The notes beneath the pieces were generated by a model. The model was given only the letters and a program-made list of their open reading frames with translations. It had not been told where the DNA came from and did not search any database. Of a stretch of 38,759 nt of DNA, positions 35,613-38,759 are shown piece after piece. Each line of letters starts with the position of its first letter. Position 1 is the stretch's first letter. Location of the stretch: contig NZ_FZNW01000026.1 in NCBI RefSeq assembly GCF_900188115.1, positions 1 to 38,759 of the forward strand. The letters are read 5' to 3'. A program made the translations under genes and the position numbers. The stretch is from Haloechinothrix alba. GTDB lineage: Bacteria; Actinomycetota; Actinomycetes; Mycobacteriales; Pseudonocardiaceae.

Positions 35613-36193
35613 GCGCGAGCCCGGTCGTCTACGTCATCGGCACAGCCGCGCCGCCCATATTCGACTGGCCCACCCTGTTTCGGCTACTCCGCGAACGGGG
35701 CTGGAAGCCCCATCCGGTGCTCTCGCCGGTCGCGGCCACCTGGTGCGACCTCGACGAACTCTCCACCGCCGCTGGTGTCGACGTCCGCGTCGACCTGCGC
35801 CGCCCCACCGAACCAGATCCCTGGCCGAAGGCCGATGCCGTGCTCGCCGCGCCGCTGACGTTCAACACCATCAACAAGTGGGCAGGCGGACACAATGACA
35901 CACTCGCGCTCGGGCTGCTCAACGAGCTGATGGGCGAGGGGGTCCCCATCGTCGCCGCACCCTGCGTGAAGGCCGTACTGGGAAGTCATCCCGCCTACCT
36001 CCGTAGCTGCCGGTTGCTTTCTGAATGTGGGGTGAACGCCGTTGACCAGGCTGAAGTCTTGGTTCGTCGGGAGCAAGACAAGGTCAGGTTCTTGTGGCCA
36101 AAGCTCGTTGATGCGGTCGATCGCGTAGTGCCCCAACAGGCACTAACAGAGTCGGACGATGAGCACGCAAGAAAACTCGATGACTCTACGTAG
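35609..36193 (+). CDS. HFCD-type flavoprotein (EpiD/PPC-decarboxylase-like)
   Basis: A 194-residue Rossmann-like flavoprotein. VVYVIGTAAPP, then AAPLTFNTINKWAGG and NDTLALGLL correspond to the PASANT and following helix of EpiD/CoaC, which bind FMN and substrate. The His that lies before this motif in decarboxylases is not found; the corresponding stretch reads RRPTEPDPWPKADAVL. It may bind flavin without decarboxylating. The likely start is TTG 35609, overlapping the regulator stop. A role in redox sensing with the TPR regulator is inference. Confidence 0.78.
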   Translation: MSASPVVYVIGTAAPPIFDWPTLFRLLRERGWKPHPVLSPVAATWCDLDELSTAAGVDVRVDLRRPTEPDPWPKADAVLAAPLTFNTINKWAGGHNDTLALGLLNELMGEGVPIVAAPCVKAVLGSHPAYLRSCRLLSECGVNAVDQAEVLVRREQDKVRFLWPKLVDAVDRVVPQQALTESDDEHARKLDDST

Positions 36194-36328
36194 CGAATTG
36201 GTTACAGTGATGCGCATGGTGTGTACGTGAGACTGTCGGTGGAGCATGATGGTATGGAGTCCTCAGGTTGAATGACTACGTGAAAAGTTGTTGAGTTTCG
36301 AAATTTGAAGTAGCGGAGGTTTACAATA
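36194..36328 (+). promoter_or_regulatory. AT-richer leader of the cargo cassette
   Basis: No gene seen. The base composition drops here compared with the transfer genes. A strong ribosome site GGAGG (36315-36319) precedes ATG 36329 by 9 bases. TTTCGAAA occurs near 36295. No confident promoter. Confidence 0.35.
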
Positions 36329-36514
36329 ATGAGTGGGAACACAATAGTGATGACCTCCGACGAGTTGCGCGAGCAACGATCCGAACTGTTGCGCTCGGTC
36401 GGCGCAGACTACGAGGAGCTCAAAGAGCGGGCCGAGCGTTACGACCTTCGGTCCCGCGAGCGTGCCGTATGGGAATCTATCCAAAGTATCGACTATCTGC
36501 TTGGCAATGAGTGA
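36329..36514 (+). CDS. Small helical protein, first gene of the cargo cassette
   Basis: A 61-residue protein with TSDELREQRSELLRSVGADY and ELKERAERYDLRSRERAVWE, then SIDYLLG. It is probably two or three helices, charged, with no membrane segment. The second gene begins inside its last codons (8-base overlap), so the two are made together. I recall similar pairs in other actinobacteria, without known function. A small-first pair is compatible with an antitoxin or adaptor, which is only inference. Confidence 0.72.
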   Translation: MSGNTIVMTSDELREQRSELLRSVGADYEELKERAERYDLRSRERAVWESIQSIDYLLGNE

Positions 36515-37268
36515 AGAAGTCGATCCGGTTAATGAACTCAAGAGGCTCGCCGATGAGTTCGCTGATACGTTTAGTAGCCGGTTGCAGCGCATCCTTTTAG
36601 ATGCTCCAACATTCGAAGCGGTGATACACCCCACATCGTCTGATTTTTCAAGTGGTCGGGTTGTGGTAGCCCCGTTGTCGTCCCACGAGCCCATGGAGGT
36701 TCGCGAGTTTCCCTTGAAAATATCGCGCCAAACTCGCATGACCTTGTTCGTGCGGCTCGACTGTTGCTGGGACTCGGGCCAAGACTTCTTGGCCGTTGAC
36801 CAGTCGTATGTGAAAGTTTATGCTTCGGGTTCCAGCGAACCGCTGTTCCGCGTCGAGTATCTGAGGCGCCCCGATGGTGTCCCTGCCTCGCATGTTCAGG
36901 TTCATGGTCATCGCGATGAGTGGGTGCATCTGATGATGTTTGGCGATCGTGGGCGCCCAGGTAAACGAGCGAAACGTGACAAAGTAGCGCGTCTCTCCGA
37001 ATTTCATATGCCGACTGGGGGGCACAGATTTAGACCGTGCGTTGAGGATATTCTTCAGTCATTGATTGAAGAATTTGGAATTGATGTCAATGAGGACTGG
37101 AAGCGAGCAGTAGAGGAGGGAAGGGCGGAGTTTCGCCGCCTACAGCTTCGCTCAGCTGTGCGTGACTCGCCAGCTGAAGCCGCCGACGCGCTGGTGGAGC
37201 TTGGGTACCAGGTAGTGCCCCCAACTCCGCAGCCTTCGGAGAAGTGGGAGCGCCTGGCTGCTCACTAG
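36507..37268 (+). CDS. Cargo protein of unknown function paired with the 61-aa gene
   Basis: A 253-residue protein. Visible blocks: a beta-rich middle (FSSGRVVVAPLSSHEPMEVREF, FVRLDCCWDSGQDFLAVD, VKVYASG), then VPASHVQVHGHRDEWVHLMMFG, a basic GRPGKRAKRDKVARLSEFH, and MPTGGHRFRPCVEDILQSLI. Conserved-looking His, Arg and Glu residues there could be catalytic, but I recognise no named domain. ATG 36507 is preferred over upstream starts because it gives tight overlap. The gene is about half G+C in parts (32 of 60 bases at 36541-36600), unlike the neighbouring transfer genes, which suggests separate acquisition. Confidence 0.75.
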   Translation: MSEEVDPVNELKRLADEFADTFSSRLQRILLDAPTFEAVIHPTSSDFSSGRVVVAPLSSHEPMEVREFPLKISRQTRMTLFVRLDCCWDSGQDFLAVDQSYVKVYASGSSEPLFRVEYLRRPDGVPASHVQVHGHRDEWVHLMMFGDRGRPGKRAKRDKVARLSEFHMPTGGHRFRPCVEDILQSLIEEFGIDVNEDWKRAVEEGRAEFRRLQLRSAVRDSPAEAADALVELGYQVVPPTPQPSEKWERLAAH

Positions 37269-37535
37269 ACTTGGTGTCGGTGTTAGCGGTTGGTGAATGC
37301 TGCGGGCCGGGGAGCGCCAGATCTTCTCTACTCGAAGGATGTGAGCGTGCGTCTCGCTAGCTGAGTAAGCCCAGCTGCATGAATATGCCCCCGATGCGCC
37401 CCCCGAATAGCACGCACTGCGTCCGTGTGCGCAGGTCACAGCCCTGATCTAATCCGACGGTAAATCAGCTCCACGGAGCATTGTCGCGGCCTGACCGCGT
37501 AGATGCCTCCTCATCGCGGCGGCGCCAGCTCGGAT
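37269..37535. other. Non-coding right end of the element
   Basis: About 270 bases without a supported gene between the cargo cassette and the arm repeat. No clear hairpin or promoter is seen; it may be part of attP. Confidence 0.4.
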
Positions 37536-37555
37536 TGCGTGACTAACTGAGTGAC
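37536..37555 (+). repeat. Right 20-bp direct repeat, candidate integrase arm site
   Basis: Identical and in the same orientation to 23474-23493. It lies 98 bases inside the right core, against 93 on the left, so in the excised circle the two would flank the core nearly symmetrically. Confidence 0.6.
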
Positions 37556-37653
37556 AACCGGTGCGGATACGCGCGGACACAGGTGGACGCTAGGGGAGTG
37601 GTCAGCGAGCTACCTGGCAACGGCTCTGCTGGGTGAGCGCCCCCGTTAGGTGC

Positions 37654-37705
37654 CTGGGGGTCAAGGGGTCGTGGGTTCGAATCCCGCCAGCCCGACCGGC
37701 CGCAC
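37654..37705 (+). other. attR core repeat
   Basis: A 52-base exact copy of attL, from the anticodon loop to 10 bases past the tRNA end. It is the displaced chromosomal 3' tRNA half and does not form a tRNA, since the preceding bases do not supply the 5' half. Confidence 0.93.
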
Positions 37706-37746
37706 GATGGGGCCCTGACCTGAAAGAACGGGTCAGGGCCCCATCG
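37705..37746 (+). terminator. Displaced native tRNA-Pro terminator
   Basis: A perfect 16-bp stem (37705-37720 with 37731-37746, core ATGGGGCCCTGACC). It differs from the attL hairpin by two base pairs, each changed on both sides. Confidence 0.7.
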
Positions 37747-37891
37747 CGCTTGGTTGGGCGCTCTCGTCTCATGCGCGCGAGGCCCGGTGTTTATCGATCG
37801 ATATCCGGATCGTTCGGATGTAGCCATCGGCAAGTGCGCCTCGCGGTGCAGAGCGGAATCTCGGTGAGTCTCAGCGCGGCTCGTGGGTCTG

Positions 37892-38353
37892 TTACCGCTC
37901 CAGGTGGGCGGCGAGGTTTGCCAGCGAGGAGGCGAGCCCGGCCGCGTGAGCCTCCGCGGAGATTCCTGCGGGGACGTCCTCGGCCCGGATGTCCACGCGC
38001 GTCCCGGTACCGGTAGCGGTGACCTCCCAGGTCATGATCATGGTTCCCGCGTAGGCCGGGTCGTCGGAGACGAAGTCGACGGCCTGCACCACACGGACGC
38101 CGGGGACGATGTCGACGAAGCGAGCCTCGACGATGTCGGAGTCCGCCGTGGCCTTGCCGGATGCGGTCGACGTGTCCGCGTAGGTCAATACCATCCGGTA
38201 CGACCCACCCGGCCGGGCATCGAATCGCTCGAACCGGCCGCTCATCCCGGCAGGTGGCAGCCATGCGGCGAGCGAGTCCGGATCCACCAGGGCGGAGTAG
38301 ACACGGTCCGGTGGGGCCGCGATCACTCGAGACGCTGTGTCCGTCCGTGTCAT
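37892..38353 (-). CDS. SRPBCC/AHSA1-domain protein
   Basis: A 153-residue START-like protein: RVIAAPPDRVYSALVDPDSLAAWLPP at the start, PGGSYRMVLTY and a C-terminal helix (AHAAGLASSLANLAAHL) that closes the hydrophobic cavity. Related proteins bind small hydrophobic ligands or act as Hsp90-activator-like folds; ligand unknown. A TAGGAT -10 hexamer (38360-38365, minus strand) lies 6 bases before ATG 38353, implying leaderless transcription. It is the first chromosomal gene after the element. Confidence 0.87.
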   Translation of the reverse strand: MTRTDTASRVIAAPPDRVYSALVDPDSLAAWLPPAGMSGRFERFDARPGGSYRMVLTYADTSTASGKATADSDIVEARFVDIVPGVRVVQAVDFVSDDPAYAGTMIMTWEVTATGTGTRVDIRAEDVPAGISAEAHAAGLASSLANLAAHLER

Positions 38354-38365
38354 AGCGTCATCCTA

Positions 38366-38640
38366 GCGAGAAAAGCACGAGGACAGGTGGGGCCGGACCG
38401 GCCCCGCGATCCGCAGGTTGGGTGCACCGGGGTGCCGGAGCCCGCGCATCGGGCGAATGCTTCACGCGCCCATTACCGCTTTATTGCCGCCCTGTTTTCC
38501 CGCGCGCAATCCGCAGTGCGCTCGGCTGTCGCCTGCGCCTGTGATCCTTCCCGATGTGCCGTCGTAACAGGAGTGCGACCTCTGTCATGTTTTATCGAGT
38601 TGTCGGGGTTGTGCCGAGACCGCGGAGGCCGAGGAAGGCT
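38366..38640. other. Intergenic region before the glycosyltransferase
   Basis: About 275 bases between divergent genes. No gene or strong hairpin is seen. A few T-rich patches (near 38480 and 38590) could hold the glycosyltransferase promoter, but no hexamer pair is convincing. Confidence 0.35.
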
Positions 38641-38654
38641 AGGAGGTCCGAGTC

Positions 38655-38759
38655 GTGCGTGTACTGGTCGTGACGGTGGTTCACAACCCGCGGGATGCGC
38701 GGATTCGGTATCGGCAGATTCGTGCTTTGTTGGAGGCGGGTCACGAGGTCACCTATATT
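38655..38759 (+). CDS. Glycosyltransferase, N-terminal fragment
   Basis: GTG 38655 follows AGGAGG (38641-38646) and opens a frame that runs off the window. The 35 residues visible begin VRVLVVTVVHNPRDARIRY and end LLEAGHEVTYI, the N-terminal Rossmann strand and helix typical of GT-B glycosyltransferases (GT4-like). The acceptor is unknown. Confidence 0.7.
   Translation, partial: MRVLVVTVVHNPRDARIRYRQIRALLEAGHEVTYI

Noticed and set aside
37630-37726. Second tRNA-Pro at attR
   Set aside because: Only the 3' half is present; the bases before 37654 do not pair as a 5' acceptor, D-arm or anticodon stem.

Overview
This is a high-GC actinomycete chromosome segment carrying an integrated conjugative element. 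The left half follows the gene order of the Mycobacterium tuberculosis recN to der block (recN tail, steA, mctB, pyrG, ADP-ribose pyrophosphatase, xerD, parA, scpA, scpB, rluB, cmk, der). Insertions in that order (aroA between mctB and pyrG, a ribbon-helix-helix-like gene between parA and scpA, an XRE/DUF397 pair, a K+/H+ antiporter pair, plsC between cmk and der) point to a Pseudonocardiaceae-type genus. That family-level placement is inference.

Region 1 (1-17799) is housekeeping. SteA and MctB precede a convergent aroA, then pyrG with a coupled Nudix gene, xerD, a parA plus putative DNA-binding partner, the condensin subunits scpAB and rluB. After an XRE(DUF5753)/DUF397 regulatory pair and a two-gene CPA2 antiporter with a TrkA-C regulator come cmk-plsC-der, joined by 4-base ATGA overlaps. 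Region 2 (17802-23126) is mixed metabolism: a small winged-helix-like protein, an orphan ahpD, a decayed SGNH hydrolase, a nitronate monooxygenase-like flavoprotein, a RibD-C/DHFR-like reductase and a lone acetolactate synthase large subunit.

Region 3 (23329-37705) is a complete actinomycete integrative and conjugative element (AICE, about 14.4 kb) in the 3' half of tRNA-Pro(GGG). A 52-bp identical repeat marks both ends, and a 20-bp direct repeat lies about 100 bp inside each end (candidate integrase arm sites). On the minus strand one long gene train runs from a promoter/operator at about 33.7 kb through small membrane and spread-type proteins, an RRQRL-type zinc protein, two Spd-like membrane proteins, a TraB/FtsK DNA translocase, a Prim-Pol, a DUF3987-like Rep protein, Xis and Int. 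On the plus strand are the likely repressor, an XRE-TPR regulator coupled to an HFCD-like flavoprotein, and, next to attR, an AT-richer two-gene cassette (61 aa + 253 aa) of unknown function. That cassette is the best candidate here for an undescribed system.

Region 4 (37706-38759) is chromosome again: the native tRNA terminator, an SRPBCC/AHSA1 protein and the start of a glycosyltransferase. The most striking non-coding structures are the concentric 112-bp palindrome between xis and rep, a cluster of CGATCG sites inside the Spd-like gene, the operator palindrome over the transfer-operon promoter, and the two covarying tRNA terminators at the element ends. All functions are assigned by reading; no search was run.
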